64,000 nucleotides of DNA from Luteibacter rhizovicinus DSM 16549 (GTDB lineage Bacteria > Pseudomonadota > Gammaproteobacteria > Xanthomonadales > Rhodanobacteraceae): NCBI RefSeq assembly GCF_001887595.1, contig NZ_CP017480.1, forward strand, positions 2,570,001 through 2,634,000. The letters are read 5' to 3'. The notes beneath the pieces were generated by a model. The model made no database searches, was not told the DNA's origin, and was given only the letters and a program-made list of their open reading frames with translations. Positions 48,713 through 59,326 of the stretch are shown here, piece after piece. Position numbers and translations under genes: made by a program. Position 1 is the stretch's first letter; each line of letters starts with the position of its first letter.

Positions 48713-49096
48713 GAGTTCCTTTACGCGAGGGTAGGGCCGTGTTGCGTTCAGCTTCGACGAGCCGAGGTGACTGATCGCTGTCTGAAATGCCATTCCGCAA
48801 GGACTTGCCGATGTCGTTCATCGCCCCGTTGGGATCGAATCGGTCTCTTTTTACGCTGCACCGCAGCAAAGCAGGTGTCTGACTGATGCCTCACTTCATG
48901 TTGTTTGAGGACCTTCAGGAAAATCTATCTGAGACAGCTATTTACGACCGGCCATCGAATGTCCTGCCCGCGCATGGATCGATCCAAATGCCTCATGAGA
49001 AATTCCGCATTGCAGTATTTTCGTTATTTCACTAAACCTAGCAATTACAGTTAGTTGCATTCATTTGTCTGACTTTAGATCGAGTTAAAAAATCGG

Positions 49097-49125
49097 TTGA
49101 CAACGTTGTCACCGGACACTAAAAA
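49097..49125 (+). promoter_or_regulatory. Candidate sigma-70 promoter of the mannosidase operon
   Basis: TTGACA at 49097-49102 (perfect -35), 17-bp spacer, TAAAAA at 49120-49125. Predicted start near 49132. It points to the TonB receptor gene, giving a leader of about 148 nt. Confidence 0.7.
49098..49111. promoter_or_regulatory. LacI-family-type operator palindrome
   Basis: TGACAACGTTGTCA, a perfect 14-bp palindrome with the central CG typical of LacI-family operators. It overlaps the -35 box and spacer of the operon promoter, so a bound regulator would block transcription. No LacI-family gene is in the window. Confidence 0.7.
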
Positions 49126-49279
49126 TCCGCTGCGTAACAAGGTTGCAACAGCAACACGCTGCGGTCCCCCCAGCGGCAGGGCAAGCGACACATTCAAACG
49201 GAACGAACGACGAACGCAGGCGAAAGCTTGCGCGGTGTCGTTCGTCCCGAAAAAACATTCTCATCCCCAGGAGATAGCA

Positions 49280-51925
49280 GTGAATTACCGGATCAGCGCC
49301 CTTTCCATGGCCATCATGGCCGGGCTGTTCGCCACGGGTACCGCCATGGCGCAAGACGCCGGCGCCACGCCCCCGCCCGCCACGACCGCCAAGAAGGCTG
49401 AGCCCGCATCGGCACCGGCCACGGATGCCAATGCACAGAACGCGGCCAACCTCGAGGGCGTGACCGTCACCGGCATCCGCGCCAGCCTGCAGAAGTCGCT
49501 CGACCTCAAGCGCAACTCCGACTCCATCGTCGAGGCCATCTCGGCCGAAGACGTGGGCAAGTTCCCGGATCGCAACGTGGCCGAATCGCTCTCGCACCTG
49601 CCGGGCATCAGCGTCGATCGCAACTTCGGCGAAGGCGATAAGGTCAGCATCCTGGGTACCGACCCGGCGCTCAACCGCCTTCTGCTCAACGGCCAGACCC
49701 TGGCATCGACCAACTGGACCTCGGATCCGAACAACCCGGACAGCCGCTCGTTCGATTACAGCCTGCTCACCTCGGAAATCATCGGTAACGCCCAGGTCTA
49801 CAAGACCCCGCAGGCGAACATCGACGAGGGCAGCATCGGCGGCACGGTCATCGTCAATACGCGCAAGCCGCTGGACCTCAAGGCGAACACGCTCACCGGC
49901 AACGTCAGCTACGGCTATAACGATCGCGCCGACACCGGCAAGCCGAACGCCTCCATGCTGTACAGCTGGAAGAACAACGACTCCACCTTCGGCGTGCTCG
50001 GTTCGGTCATGCATTCCGACCGCATCATCGATCGCCAGGGCACCGAGGTCTTCGGTTACCAGCGTGCCAACGATCCGACCGATACGGATCCGAACCACCA
50101 GTTCAATCCCAACGTCGTCGCGCCGGGTACCAAGGGCGTGTACCCGACCGCGATCAACACCGCGTGGTTCCAGCAGCAGCGCAAGCGCGACGGTGTGTCG
50201 ACCGACCTGCAGTGGAAGCCGAACGATGCGTTCGAGCTGAACTTCACCGGCCTGTACGTCACCGAGAAGTTCGACAACTTCAACCAGAGCCATTACGGCG
50301 ACTGGTCGGGCAGTGCGCCGCAGGCCACGGCCCTCGGCTTCCAGAACGGCGTCGCCACCAGCGGCTCCTATGGCCCGGGCGCGTCGACCTACCTCGACGG
50401 CTACGAGCGCGAGTCCAAGGTCAACACCGGCACCGCGCAGCTGCGCGCCGATTGGTACGGTGACGGCTGGTCGGCGACGAGCCAGGTCGGCTACACCGGT
50501 TCGACCGGTGGCTCGGAAGGCATCTGGAACGCGCAGTTCCAGGGCTTCGGCGGCTACAACTGGAACCTTGACGGCCAGCACCCGCAGATCAATTTCAACA
50601 GCGCGGACAACCCGGGAGCGATGCTCGCCCACGGTGCGGGTTTCAGCTACGCGCCGAGCTACGATCGTGAGCGTTACTTCCAGACCGACTTCCGCCACGA
50701 CGTGTCGTGGGGCCCGCTGAACCAGATCGAGGTCGGCATCAAGGCGACGAACCACCTCAACGGTCAGGACGCCTATGCGGCACGTATTCCGTCGCCGGAC
50801 GGCAGCGGCGTCTCGCTGTCCGATGTCCTGGGCGGCGGCACCCCGAGCGGCTATCTCGGTGGCCTCGACGGCACGAGCAGCATGGCCAACTGGAGCACGA
50901 TCAGCGCAGGCGGCCTGAAGGACTACGTCAACAGCCTCGTCACCAGCGTCCCGCTCGATCCGAAGGCCACCTACAGCATCGCCGAGCAGAACCGCGCCTT
51001 CTACATCCAGGGCGACTTCTCGGGCGACTCCTACCGCGGCAACCTCGGCGTGCGCTACTACCGCACGCGTGACACGGTCAACGGATACAACAGCATCGGT
51101 CCGGACCAGTACGCCCCGGTGAACAAGCGCAGCGCGTATCACGACTGGCTGCCGTCGTTCAACATCGCTTACGACCCGATCGAAGACGTGACCCTGCGTT
51201 TCGCCGCGGCACAGACCATGGCCCGTCCGCGCTACCAGGAAATGACCCCGTACATCGCGCTGGACGACCGTACGCTGACCGGCTCGGGTGGCAATACCGA
51301 CCTCAAGCCGTACAAGTCGACCAACTACGATGCCTCGGCCGAGTGGTACTTCTCGGAGAACAGCGTGCTGTCCGCGGAGTTCTTCTTCCGTCGCATCTCG
51401 GGCTATATCCTCAACACCAACGTCAAGCAGACGCATTACAACCTGACCAACCTGCGCGACGACGTGTACGACATGGAAGTGCCGGTGAACGCCGGTGTGG
51501 CCAAGGTCAAGGGCATCTCGCTGACCTACCAGCAGGTGTTCAAGTACGGCTTCGGCATGCTGGCCAACTACACGTACTCCGACGCGAGCACGAGCAACGA
51601 CTTCCCGCTGCCGTACAACTCGAAGAACGCGTTCAACCTCAGCCCGTACTACGAGAAGGGTCCCTGGGATGCGCGGATCACCTACAGCTGGCGCTCGGCG
51701 TACTTCACGCAGATCGCCCAGTTGGAGTCGGCGCAGATCACCGGTATCTTCCGTGAACTGGATGCGTCGATCGGCTATCAGGTAAACGACCACATGCGCA
51801 TTTCGCTCGACGGCACCAACCTGCTCGACGAAACCTACTACGTGTACAACAACACGCCCGCCGAGCCGCTCAATGCTTACAAGAACGGCCGGACGTACAC
51901 GCTGACGCTGGGCTTCAAGCTGTGA
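49280..51925 (+). CDS. TonB-dependent receptor, carbohydrate-uptake type
   Basis: 881 residues from GTG 49280, which has an AGGAG site seven bases upstream. The signal peptide MNYRISALSMAIMAGLFATGTAMA is clear; longer frames upstream lack one. A short Pro/Ala linker leads to the TonB-box region NLEGVTVTGIRASLQKSL and the plug domain (VGKFPDRNVAESLSHLPGISVD). The C-terminal 22-strand barrel ends in YTLTLGFKL. This is the TonB receptor group often paired with glycan hydrolases in Xanthomonadales. Likely imports oligomannosides or N-glycan fragments released outside. First gene of the operon. Confidence 0.93.
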   Translation: MNYRISALSMAIMAGLFATGTAMAQDAGATPPPATTAKKAEPASAPATDANAQNAANLEGVTVTGIRASLQKSLDLKRNSDSIVEAISAEDVGKFPDRNVAESLSHLPGISVDRNFGEGDKVSILGTDPALNRLLLNGQTLASTNWTSDPNNPDSRSFDYSLLTSEIIGNAQVYKTPQANIDEGSIGGTVIVNTRKPLDLKANTLTGNVSYGYNDRADTGKPNASMLYSWKNNDSTFGVLGSVMHSDRIIDRQGTEVFGYQRANDPTDTDPNHQFNPNVVAPGTKGVYPTAINTAWFQQQRKRDGVSTDLQWKPNDAFELNFTGLYVTEKFDNFNQSHYGDWSGSAPQATALGFQNGVATSGSYGPGASTYLDGYERESKVNTGTAQLRADWYGDGWSATSQVGYTGSTGGSEGIWNAQFQGFGGYNWNLDGQHPQINFNSADNPGAMLAHGAGFSYAPSYDRERYFQTDFRHDVSWGPLNQIEVGIKATNHLNGQDAYAARIPSPDGSGVSLSDVLGGGTPSGYLGGLDGTSSMANWSTISAGGLKDYVNSLVTSVPLDPKATYSIAEQNRAFYIQGDFSGDSYRGNLGVRYYRTRDTVNGYNSIGPDQYAPVNKRSAYHDWLPSFNIAYDPIEDVTLRFAAAQTMARPRYQEMTPYIALDDRTLTGSGGNTDLKPYKSTNYDASAEWYFSENSVLSAEFFFRRISGYILNTNVKQTHYNLTNLRDDVYDMEVPVNAGVAKVKGISLTYQQVFKYGFGMLANYTYSDASTSNDFPLPYNSKNAFNLSPYYEKGPWDARITYSWRSAYFTQIAQLESAQITGIFRELDASIGYQVNDHMRISLDGTNLLDETYYVYNNTPAEPLNAYKNGRTYTLTLGFKL

Positions 51926-54552
51926 TGCGCCGCGCGTCGCTGGTGGTGGTGGCCTGGCTCGTCGCCGGCGCCGCCACGGCCGCCACGCCGGTGGAGAGGG
52001 ACCTCTCCACCGGCTGGCAGTTCCGCCTCGCTCCCGGGGCGGCGCCAGCGATCGCGCAAAAGGCTCCGACGGACTGGCAGCCGGCCATCGTGCCGGGTGC
52101 CGTCCAGACGGATCTTCTGGCGCTGGGACGGATCGGCGATCCGTTCTGGCGCGACAACGAGGCCGGCCTGCAATGGATCGGCCTCGCGGACTGGGACTAC
52201 CAGCTTTCTTTCGACGTCGACGCGGCCGCGCTCAAGCGTGGCCACGTCGATCTCGTTTTCGACGGCCTCGATACGTTTGCCGAGGTCAGCCTCAACGGCA
52301 AGAAGCTGCTCGCCGCGGACAATATGTTCCGCCGCTGGCGCCTGCCGGTGAAGGGCGCGCTTCACGCCGGCAGCAACAGCCTGCGGGTGCATTTCCAATC
52401 CCCTATTGCCCGCCTGCAGCCCTGGCTGCTCAAGCAGCCGTACGCGCTGCCGGGTGAATTCGATTCGTCCTTCGGCGATGAGCCGAAGGGCAAGCAGACC
52501 TCCAACTACGTCCGTAAGGCCAACTACCACTACGGCTGGGACTGGGGTCCGCGTTACCTCGCCGCCGGCATCTGGCGGCCGGTGCGTCTGGAAAGCTGGG
52601 ACGACCTGCGGCTGGCGGACTTCCACATCGCCCAGGCGAAGGTCGACGAAGCCGATGCGCACGTCGATGCGCAGCTCGCCTTGCAGGCCGATAAGGCCGG
52701 CACGGTCAAGGTCGCCGTCGAATGGACCGCGCCGAACGGCACGCATGGCACGCAGGAACGCGAGGTGACCCTGGTCGCCGGCGAAAACCATGTCGCCGTG
52801 CCCATCGACATCGATCATCCGCAACGCTGGTGGCCGGTCGGTTACGGCGATCCGAACCTGTACCGCTTCCACACCACCGTGAGCACGGGTGGCGCAACGG
52901 TCGCCCAGGCCGATCGCGAGACCGGCCTGCGCAGCGTGGAGCTGCGCCGCGACAAGGACCAGTGGGGCAGGGGCTTTGCCTTCGTGGTCAACGGCGTGCC
53001 CATCTTCGCCAAGGGCGCCAACCTGATCCCGTTCGACAGCTTCCCCGCCCGGGTGACCACGGCGCGCATGGAGGCCATCCTGCGTTCGGCGCGGGATGCC
53101 AACATGAACATGCTGCGCATGTGGGGCGGTGGCACCTACCAGGACGACGCGTTCTACGTCGCAGCCGACCGCATGGGCCTGATGATCTGGCAGGATTTCA
53201 TGTTCGGCGGCGCCATCACGCCTTACGACCCGGCGTTCCGCGAAACCTCGCGCATCGAAGCCGTCGAGCAGGTCACCCGCCTCCGCGACCACCCATCCAT
53301 CGTGCTCTGGGCCGGCAACAACGAAGTGCAGACCGGCTGGGAGTCCTGGCCCGATCGCGAGGACTTCCGCAAGTTCATCAATGCCGACGAAGTACGCCGC
53401 CTCGATGACGGCATGCGCGAGCTCTTCGGCAAGACCTTGCGCAAGGTCGTCGGCGACCTCTCCCCGCAGACGCCTTACTGGGCGAGCTCACCGAGCACCG
53501 ATTTCGACGGCGAAGCCAATGTGGAGAACGACGGTGATTTCCACTACTGGAAGGTATGGTCCGGTTCGGAGCCGATTTCGCACTACCTCGATGTCACGCC
53601 GCGCTTTCAGTCCGAATACGGCCTGCAGTCGTTCCCGGTGATGGCCACCATCAAGGCCTTCGCCGAAGCCGGCGACATGCAGCCGGAATCGAAGGTGATG
53701 CGCGCCCACCAGAAGTTCGCCAACGGCGACGGCAACCAGCGTCTGCTGCTGTATATCCGCCAGGAATACGGTGAGCCGAAGGACTTTCCTTCGTTCGTCT
53801 ACCTGAGTCAGGTGATGCAGGCCGAAGGCATCGAACTGGCCGCCGAGCACCTGCGCAGTGCGCGCCCACGCAACATGGGCTCGCTGTACTGGCAGCTCAA
53901 CGACGTCTGGCCGGGCGCATCGTGGGCGAGCGTGGACTATTTCAACCGCTGGAAGGCCTTGCAGTTCCACGCAAAGCGCTTCTATGCGCCGGTGGATGTC
54001 GTGCCGCTGCGGCGCGACGGCACGACCGAGGTGTTTGCCGTTTCCGACCGCACGACCGACTTCGACGCCGTGCTGCGCACGCGTATCTACGACATGGCTG
54101 GCAAGCTCCTGCGCGAAGAGAGCCGTCCCCTGCGGGCTGCCGCGCTCAGCAGCACGAGCCTCGCACGTCTGGATGATGCCACCCTGCTCAAGGGCGCCGA
54201 TCCGCGACGCACGGTGGTCGCCTTCGACCTGCTCGAGCAGGGCAAGGTCGTTGCGCATCACCTGCTGTACTTCGGTGCGGCACGGACCCTCGCGTTGCCC
54301 CAGCCGGAGCTGGCGACGAGCCTTCGCGACAGCGGACACGGCCTCGTACTGACGGTCTCCGCGAAGCGCCTGGCGCGCGCGGTGTGGATCGACACGGGCG
54401 ACCTCGACGTTCGTCTGTCCAACAACGCCTTCGACCTGCTGCCCGGCGAAAGTGTCGACGTGGCGATCGACGGTCACGTCGATGCGGACACGCTTCGCCA
54501 TGCTTTGTCGGTACGCTCACTGATCGATGCCCTGAAGGAAAGCCAGCCGTGA
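51925..54552 (+). CDS. Beta-mannosidase, GH2
   Basis: 875 residues from ATG 51925, which overlaps the receptor stop codon (TGATG). The signal peptide [19 protein letters not shown] points to the periplasm. The GH2 sandwich and barrel domains are present; the acid/base Glu467 is in [11 protein letters not shown] and the nucleophile Glu564 in SEYGLQS. Cleaves terminal beta-mannosyl residues such as the Man-beta-1,4-GlcNAc of the N-glycan core or mannobiose. Second gene of the operon. Confidence 0.93.
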   Translation: MRRASLVVVAWLVAGAATAATPVERDLSTGWQFRLAPGAAPAIAQKAPTDWQPAIVPGAVQTDLLALGRIGDPFWRDNEAGLQWIGLADWDYQLSFDVDAAALKRGHVDLVFDGLDTFAEVSLNGKKLLAADNMFRRWRLPVKGALHAGSNSLRVHFQSPIARLQPWLLKQPYALPGEFDSSFGDEPKGKQTSNYVRKANYHYGWDWGPRYLAAGIWRPVRLESWDDLRLADFHIAQAKVDEADAHVDAQLALQADKAGTVKVAVEWTAPNGTHGTQEREVTLVAGENHVAVPIDIDHPQRWWPVGYGDPNLYRFHTTVSTGGATVAQADRETGLRSVELRRDKDQWGRGFAFVVNGVPIFAKGANLIPFDSFPARVTTARMEAILRSARDANMNMLRMWGGGTYQDDAFYVAADRMGLMIWQDFMFGGAITPYDPAFRETSRIEAVEQVTRLRDHPSIVLWAGNNEVQTGWESWPDREDFRKFINADEVRRLDDGMRELFGKTLRKVVGDLSPQTPYWASSPSTDFDGEANVENDGDFHYWKVWSGSEPISHYLDVTPRFQSEYGLQSFPVMATIKAFAEAGDMQPESKVMRAHQKFANGDGNQRLLLYIRQEYGEPKDFPSFVYLSQVMQAEGIELAAEHLRSARPRNMGSLYWQLNDVWPGASWASVDYFNRWKALQFHAKRFYAPVDVVPLRRDGTTEVFAVSDRTTDFDAVLRTRIYDMAGKLLREESRPLRAAALSSTSLARLDDATLLKGADPRRTVVAFDLLEQGKVVAHHLLYFGAARTLALPQPELATSLRDSGHGLVLTVSAKRLARAVWIDTGDLDVRLSNNAFDLLPGESVDVAIDGHVDADTLRHALSVRSLIDALKESQP

Positions 54553-55985
54553 ATCCCAGCCGTCGCAACCTCATCAAATGGATGTCACTGGTCCCCAGCG
54601 CCGCCATGGTCGGCGGGATGAGTGCAGGCGCGTTCGCCGCGCCACGCTTTCCCGGCAAACGGCCGCCGGTAGGCCAGCGCAAGTTCACCAGTCCGGCCGT
54701 CGAAGCACTGATCGCCGCGACGAAGAAGAAGATCGCCGATCCCGAGCTGGCGTGGCTGTTCGAGAACTGCTTCCCCAATACGCTCGACACGACGGTGGAA
54801 GTCGGTCGCCTGGATGGTTACGAAGACACCTTCGTCGTCACCGGCGACATCGACGCGATGTGGCTGCGCGACTCCTCGGCCCAGGTATGGCCTTACCTGC
54901 CGCTGGCGCCGAAAGACGAAGCGTTGCGCAAGCTGTTCCGCGGACTGATCCGCCGCCAGGCCCGCTGTATCGCGATCGACCCTTACGCGAACGCCTTTCT
55001 TCCCGACCCCAAGGGCAAGAGCAAGCTCGACTGGGCGCAGTCCGACCAGACCGACATGCACCCCGGCGTGGCCGAGCGCAAGTGGGAAGTCGATTCGCTC
55101 TGCTACCCGGTGCGCCTCGCGCACGGTTACTGGCAGACCACCGGTGACCGCGAGCCATTCGACGATGCATGGCGTGCGGCCACGCGGCTGATCGTCACGA
55201 CCTTCCGCGAGCAGCAGCGCAAAACGAGCCCCGGCCCGTACCACTTCCAGCGCCCGTCGCCGAACCCGACCGAGAGCCAGTTCCTGCACGGCTACGGCCA
55301 GCCCACCCGTCCGGTCGGCATGATCCACCAGATGTTCCGTCCGTCGGACGACGCCACCGTCTACGCGTTCAATATTCCGGGCAACCTGTTCGCCGTGGTC
55401 ACGTTGCGCCGACTCGCGCAAATGCATGCGAGCTTCTATGGCGACCAGGTCTTCGCTGACGAATGCCACGCCATGGCCGACGAGATCGCCGCTGCCGTCG
55501 AACAATACGGCGTGGTGAAGGATCCGCAGGGCGACTACTGGGCCTACGAGGTCGACGGTTACGGCAACCAGCTGTTCATGGACGACGCCAACGTACCGAG
55601 CCTGCTCGCGTTGCCGTACCTGGAGAGCGCGCCGCACGATGCCCGCTACCAACGCACGCGCGACCGGGTGTGGAGCACGCACAACCCGTATTTCTTCAAG
55701 GGCAGTGCCGGTGAAGGCATCGGTGGCCCGCACGAAGGCCTGCGCATGATCTGGCCGATGTCGATCATGATGAAGGCGTTCACCACGGACGACGTGGCCG
55801 AGCAGCGGCAGTGCCTGCACTGGCTCAAGACCACGCATGCCGGCACAGGTTTCATGCACGAGGCATTCGATCAGGACGATCCGAAACAGTTCACCCGCGT
55901 GTGGTTCGCGTGGGCCAATACCTTGTTCGGCGAGCTCGTGGTCCATCTTGCCGACAAGCATCCCGATTCCCTGCGCCGCGTCTGA
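54549..55985 (+). CDS. GH125 exo-alpha-1,6-mannosidase-like protein
   Basis: 478 residues from GTG 54549, overlapping the previous stop by 4 bp. The Tat signal [20 protein letters not shown] is followed by the metal-independent GH125 core: [43 protein letters not shown] and [13 protein letters not shown] (about 386-398). GH125 enzymes remove alpha-1,6-mannose from N-glycans. The Tat route implies folding before export. Third gene of the operon. Confidence 0.92.
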   Translation: MNPSRRNLIKWMSLVPSAAMVGGMSAGAFAAPRFPGKRPPVGQRKFTSPAVEALIAATKKKIADPELAWLFENCFPNTLDTTVEVGRLDGYEDTFVVTGDIDAMWLRDSSAQVWPYLPLAPKDEALRKLFRGLIRRQARCIAIDPYANAFLPDPKGKSKLDWAQSDQTDMHPGVAERKWEVDSLCYPVRLAHGYWQTTGDREPFDDAWRAATRLIVTTFREQQRKTSPGPYHFQRPSPNPTESQFLHGYGQPTRPVGMIHQMFRPSDDATVYAFNIPGNLFAVVTLRRLAQMHASFYGDQVFADECHAMADEIAAAVEQYGVVKDPQGDYWAYEVDGYGNQLFMDDANVPSLLALPYLESAPHDARYQRTRDRVWSTHNPYFFKGSAGEGIGGPHEGLRMIWPMSIMMKAFTTDDVAEQRQCLHWLKTTHAGTGFMHEAFDQDDPKQFTRVWFAWANTLFGELVVHLADKHPDSLRRV

Positions 55986-56011
55986 CGCGCGCAACTGAGC
56001 TGGAGCGATTC

Positions 56012-58444
56012 ATGGTTACCCGTCGACGTTTTCTGCAAGGCATGGCCGCTGTTTCGGTCGTTGGTCCGCTCGGTTCCCTCACCGTGCTGGCCGACGGGGT
56101 ACACAAAGGCCTGACCGCGCCACCCGCCAGCGGCGGCACCGCTGGGGATGGCGTCTTGCGTTACGTCGACGTCTTTGTTGGCTCGAGCGGCCACGGTCAC
56201 ACCTATCCGGGTGCGACGCGGCCGTTCGGCATGGTCCAGCTGAGCCCGGACACGAACAATGCGGAGTGGGACGGTTCGTCCGGTTACCACCAGGGCGACG
56301 GCTCGATCATGGGCTTCTCGCACACGCATTTGTCCGGCACCGGCGCAGCGGACATGCTCGACTTCCTGGTCATGCCGGCGATGGGCGCGGTACGGCTGCA
56401 GCCGGGCGATCGCGACTACGACGGCGTGAACTACGTGTCGCGCTTCGACGCCAAGCACAAGGGTGGACAGAAGCCGGAGAAAGCGCATCGCACACACGTC
56501 AAGGGTTACCGGTCGCACTACACGGGCGAGCAGGCCCACCCCGGTTACTATCGCGTCAAGCTGACCGATCACGACATCTTCGCCGAGCTGACCGCGACCC
56601 TGCGTGCGGGCATGCATCGCTATACCTTCGCGAAGGACGGCGACGCGCACCTGCTGCTCGATCTCGCGCATGGCTACCAGGACAACATCGAAACCCCCAC
56701 GCGACTCAGCGATGTCGAGCTGACCCTCGTCGGCAATGACACCGTTGTCGGCGGGCGTCGCGTCTACCAGTGGGCGACCGGCCGGGTGATCTACTTCGCC
56801 ATGAAGCTCTCGCGACCGATCGTCAGCGCCACGCTCTATAACGACGACAAGGCGCTGCCTGCGGGGACGACCACGATCAAGGGCGACCAGCTGAAGGCGG
56901 CGCTGCAGTTCGACAAGGCCTCGAGCGAGCCCCTGCTCGTCAAGGTCGGCATCTCCGGCGTCGACATCGATGGCGCCATGCGTAACCTGGACAACGAGAT
57001 TCCCGCCTGGGATTTCGATGGCGTGCGCGCTTCCGCGGAAGCCGAATGGGAGCACGAGCTCTCGCGCATCCGTATCGAATCGTCGTCGGACAAGATCAAG
57101 CGCACGTTCTACAGCTCGCTGTACCACACCATGCTCGCACCGACGGTGTTCAGCGACTTCGACGGACGCTATCGCGGCATGGACAAGGCGGTGCACACGC
57201 TGCCCGAAGGCCGGCACAACTACAGCACGTATTCACTGTGGGACACCTACCGTGCGGAGCATCCGTTGTTCACGCTGTATCAGTCCGAGCGGGTGCCGGA
57301 CCTGGTCGACGGCCTGGTGCGCCTTGCCGTGGAAAGCCCGAGTGGCGCGCCGGTGTGGCCCCTGCAGGGTATCGAGACGGTATGCATGATCGGTTACCAC
57401 TGCGCGCCGGTGATCGCCGAAGCGCAGGCCAAGGGCTTTACCGGCATCGACTACGCGAAGGCCTGGCCGGTGCTTCGCCGTCGTGCCCTGCAGGACGACT
57501 ACTTCGGCTTGCCGGCGTTCCGTGCGAAGGGGTACATCCCCAGCGACAAGGAAGGCGAGGCAGCCAGCAAGACCCTCGAGTACGCGTACGACGCCTGGGC
57601 CGTGGCACACATGGCCGATGCGCTGGGTCATGCCGACGATGCGGCGCTCCTGCGCACGCAGTCGCAGAACTACCGCAACGTGTTCGACAAGGACACCCAG
57701 TTCGTCCGCCCGCGTGCGGACGACGGCAGCTGGCTGCTGCCCTTCGACCCGATCAATATCGGTCACTCGAAGCGCTGGCGCGACTTCACCGAATCGAACG
57801 CCTGGCAGGCCACCTTCCTCAACCAGCACGACGTGTACAACTACATGGCGCTCTTCGGTGGCGAGACGGCCTTCGAGGCCAAGCTCGACGGCCTGTTCAA
57901 CGCGGACCCGGCCCTGCCGGACAACGCGCCGCCGGACATCGCCGGCATGATCGGCCAGTACGCGTTCGGCAACGAGCCGGGCCACCACATGCCCTACCTC
58001 TATGCGTACGCCGGCTCGCACCACAAGACCCAGGCGCGCGTGCGCATGATCCTGGAATCGATGTACCTGCCCGAGCCCGATGGCCTTCCCGGCAACGAGG
58101 ATTGCGGGCAGATGAGTGCGTGGTACGTGATCAGCGCGATGGGCCTGTACGCCGTCGATCCGGTCAGCACGAACTACGTGTTCGGCAGCCCGCTGCTCGA
58201 TCGCGCGGAAGTGCAGGTCGGCGGTGGCCGCACGCTGGTGATCGAGGCGAAGGACAACGGCCCGGGCCGGGCTTACATCCAGTCGGTCAGCTGGAACGGC
58301 CAGCCTTGGTCGAAGAGCTGGATCAGCCATAAGGAACTGGCGGCAGGCGGGACGTTGAGCTTCGTCATGGGCGATACGCCGAACGAGGCCTTCGGCAAGG
58401 CCAGGGCCGACCGGCCGCCCTCGTTCGGGGCAGTCGCCGGGTAG
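56012..58444 (+). CDS. GH92 alpha-1,2-mannosidase-like protein
   Basis: 810 residues from ATG 56012 with GGAG upstream. The Tat-type signal MVTRRRFLQGMAAVSVVG is followed by the GH92 sandwich and (alpha/alpha)6 barrel: GHGHTYPGATRPFGMVQLSPD, SHTHLSGTGAADMLDF, GNEPGHHMPYLYAYAG (653-668) and GNEDCGQMSAW (694-704). GH92 enzymes are Ca-dependent exo-alpha-mannosidases, mostly alpha-1,2. Fourth and last gene of the operon; both alpha-mannosidases use Tat while the beta-mannosidase uses Sec. Confidence 0.93.
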   Translation: MVTRRRFLQGMAAVSVVGPLGSLTVLADGVHKGLTAPPASGGTAGDGVLRYVDVFVGSSGHGHTYPGATRPFGMVQLSPDTNNAEWDGSSGYHQGDGSIMGFSHTHLSGTGAADMLDFLVMPAMGAVRLQPGDRDYDGVNYVSRFDAKHKGGQKPEKAHRTHVKGYRSHYTGEQAHPGYYRVKLTDHDIFAELTATLRAGMHRYTFAKDGDAHLLLDLAHGYQDNIETPTRLSDVELTLVGNDTVVGGRRVYQWATGRVIYFAMKLSRPIVSATLYNDDKALPAGTTTIKGDQLKAALQFDKASSEPLLVKVGISGVDIDGAMRNLDNEIPAWDFDGVRASAEAEWEHELSRIRIESSSDKIKRTFYSSLYHTMLAPTVFSDFDGRYRGMDKAVHTLPEGRHNYSTYSLWDTYRAEHPLFTLYQSERVPDLVDGLVRLAVESPSGAPVWPLQGIETVCMIGYHCAPVIAEAQAKGFTGIDYAKAWPVLRRRALQDDYFGLPAFRAKGYIPSDKEGEAASKTLEYAYDAWAVAHMADALGHADDAALLRTQSQNYRNVFDKDTQFVRPRADDGSWLLPFDPINIGHSKRWRDFTESNAWQATFLNQHDVYNYMALFGGETAFEAKLDGLFNADPALPDNAPPDIAGMIGQYAFGNEPGHHMPYLYAYAGSHHKTQARVRMILESMYLPEPDGLPGNEDCGQMSAWYVISAMGLYAVDPVSTNYVFGSPLLDRAEVQVGGGRTLVIEAKDNGPGRAYIQSVSWNGQPWSKSWISHKELAAGGTLSFVMGDTPNEAFGKARADRPPSFGAVAG

Positions 58445-58503
58445 TAGCAAGTTCTTGCGTCGGTGCCCGCCTGTTCACGGCGGGTAGACCCCACAGGCGC
58501 CAA

Positions 58504-58537
58504 CCTGACCTTGCCGGGAGCATCCGGCTGGGTCAGG
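58504..58537 (+). promoter_or_regulatory. Hairpin just upstream of the small Cys protein
   Basis: CCTGACC-tt-GCCGG pairs with CCGGC-tg-GGTCAGG around a six-base loop. The 3' arm runs into the GGGGA ribosome site of the 58546 gene, so it may mask translation, or simply be the end of the mannosidase transcript. There is no T run. Confidence 0.4.
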
Positions 58538-58545
58538 GGACCACC

Positions 58546-58989
58546 ATGTCATACGCCGGACGGATGTACTTTCGGATGTTTTCGCCGGGCCTGATGGTCC
58601 TCGGTGTGGGTGCCCTTGCCGCGGCGGCGATGAAGGCCGTCCAGCAGATGCCCGGCGACCTGGGCATTCTTTCTCTGTATTCCAACCTGCCGGGCTGGAT
58701 CGTCGCCGGATCGGTGACCGCAGCGGTAGCCTGGGTCACTGTGCAGGCCGTTCGCGTGAAGCTATGGGAGCGCGGCGCGGTGGCGAGCTGTTACGTGTGC
58801 GGCTGCCTGCTGAGCACGCCGCGTGGGTCCCGACGTGGGCTGGGCATGACCCGGCATTGCCTGGGCTGCCGCAAGGTTCATGGCGTCAACCATCGGCTGA
58901 CGCCCGTGGTGGTGCCGCTGGCTGTCGCGGTGACTACGGTGTCGGACGCCGCGACGGTCCCGGTCAGGCGCGTACGTTCGTTACCGTAA
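58546..58989 (+). CDS. Small membrane protein with a Cys-rich zinc-ribbon-like tail
   Basis: 147 residues with a good GGGGA ribosome site. Two membrane segments (about 13-35 and 47-70) are followed by CYVCGC...HCLGC, four or five Cys in two clusters 24 residues apart, as in a zinc ribbon or disulfide pair. I do not recognise the family. The C-terminus overlaps a small gene on the opposite strand by 26 bp. Confidence 0.65.
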   Translation: MSYAGRMYFRMFSPGLMVLGVGALAAAAMKAVQQMPGDLGILSLYSNLPGWIVAGSVTAAVAWVTVQAVRVKLWERGAVASCYVCGCLLSTPRGSRRGLGMTRHCLGCRKVHGVNHRLTPVVVPLAVAVTTVSDAATVPVRRVRSLP

Positions 58990-59173
58990 GACGGTGACCC
59001 ACACGCTCGAGCAGCGCACGTAGCGCCTCCGCGTCTGCCAGGCTGGCATCGTCCTCCAGGGACAGCCACAGCGTGTCGCCGGAAAGCCCGTGGATTTTTT
59101 CGTTGAATTCGATTTCGATGGCGACCTTGCCACCGGGCTGGACAACCGATACCGCGAAATTACGTGCCTGCAC
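58964..59173 (-). CDS. Small protein of unknown function, 69 residues
   Basis: 69 residues from GTG 59173. Coherent amphipathic sequence (VSVVQPGGKVAIEIEFNEKI, DDASLADAEALRALLERVGH) with no signal or membrane segment. Overlaps the 3' end of the Cys-rich gene. It is short and has a GTG start, so reality rests on composition and is moderate. Confidence 0.55.
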   Translation of the reverse strand: MQARNFAVSVVQPGGKVAIEIEFNEKIHGLSGDTLWLSLEDDASLADAEALRALLERVGHRLTVTNVRA

Positions 59174-59326
59174 GCCCTGAATCCCCTGGTGAACCGTGTT
59201 CCGGATGAGGCCATGTTACCCACCCGCGACGAAAAGTGGTGTCTGTGTCCGGTGATGCGTGATCGACGGCACGTTCACTCCGGCCGCACGTGGCTTTGGC
59301 GCTAATCGGGCCACGAGGAGGACGCC

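Larger units (their letters stand above)
48713..49279. promoter_or_regulatory. Long AT-richer intergenic region carrying the mannosidase-operon control
   Basis: 567 bp without a gene between the DUF3300 gene (leftward) and the TonB receptor (rightward). The stretch from about 48880 to 49130 is clearly more A/T-rich than its neighbours. It contains the LacI-type operator and promoter listed separately, an imperfect dyad GCAATTACAGTTAGTTGC near 49041, and about 148 nt of leader before the GTG. No further RNA gene could be recognised by eye. Confidence 0.6.

Noticed and set aside
49109..51793. An 894-codon open frame antisense to the TonB receptor
   Set aside because: Composition is Arg/Val/Asp-rich without motifs, while the sense frame has a signal peptide, plug and barrel.
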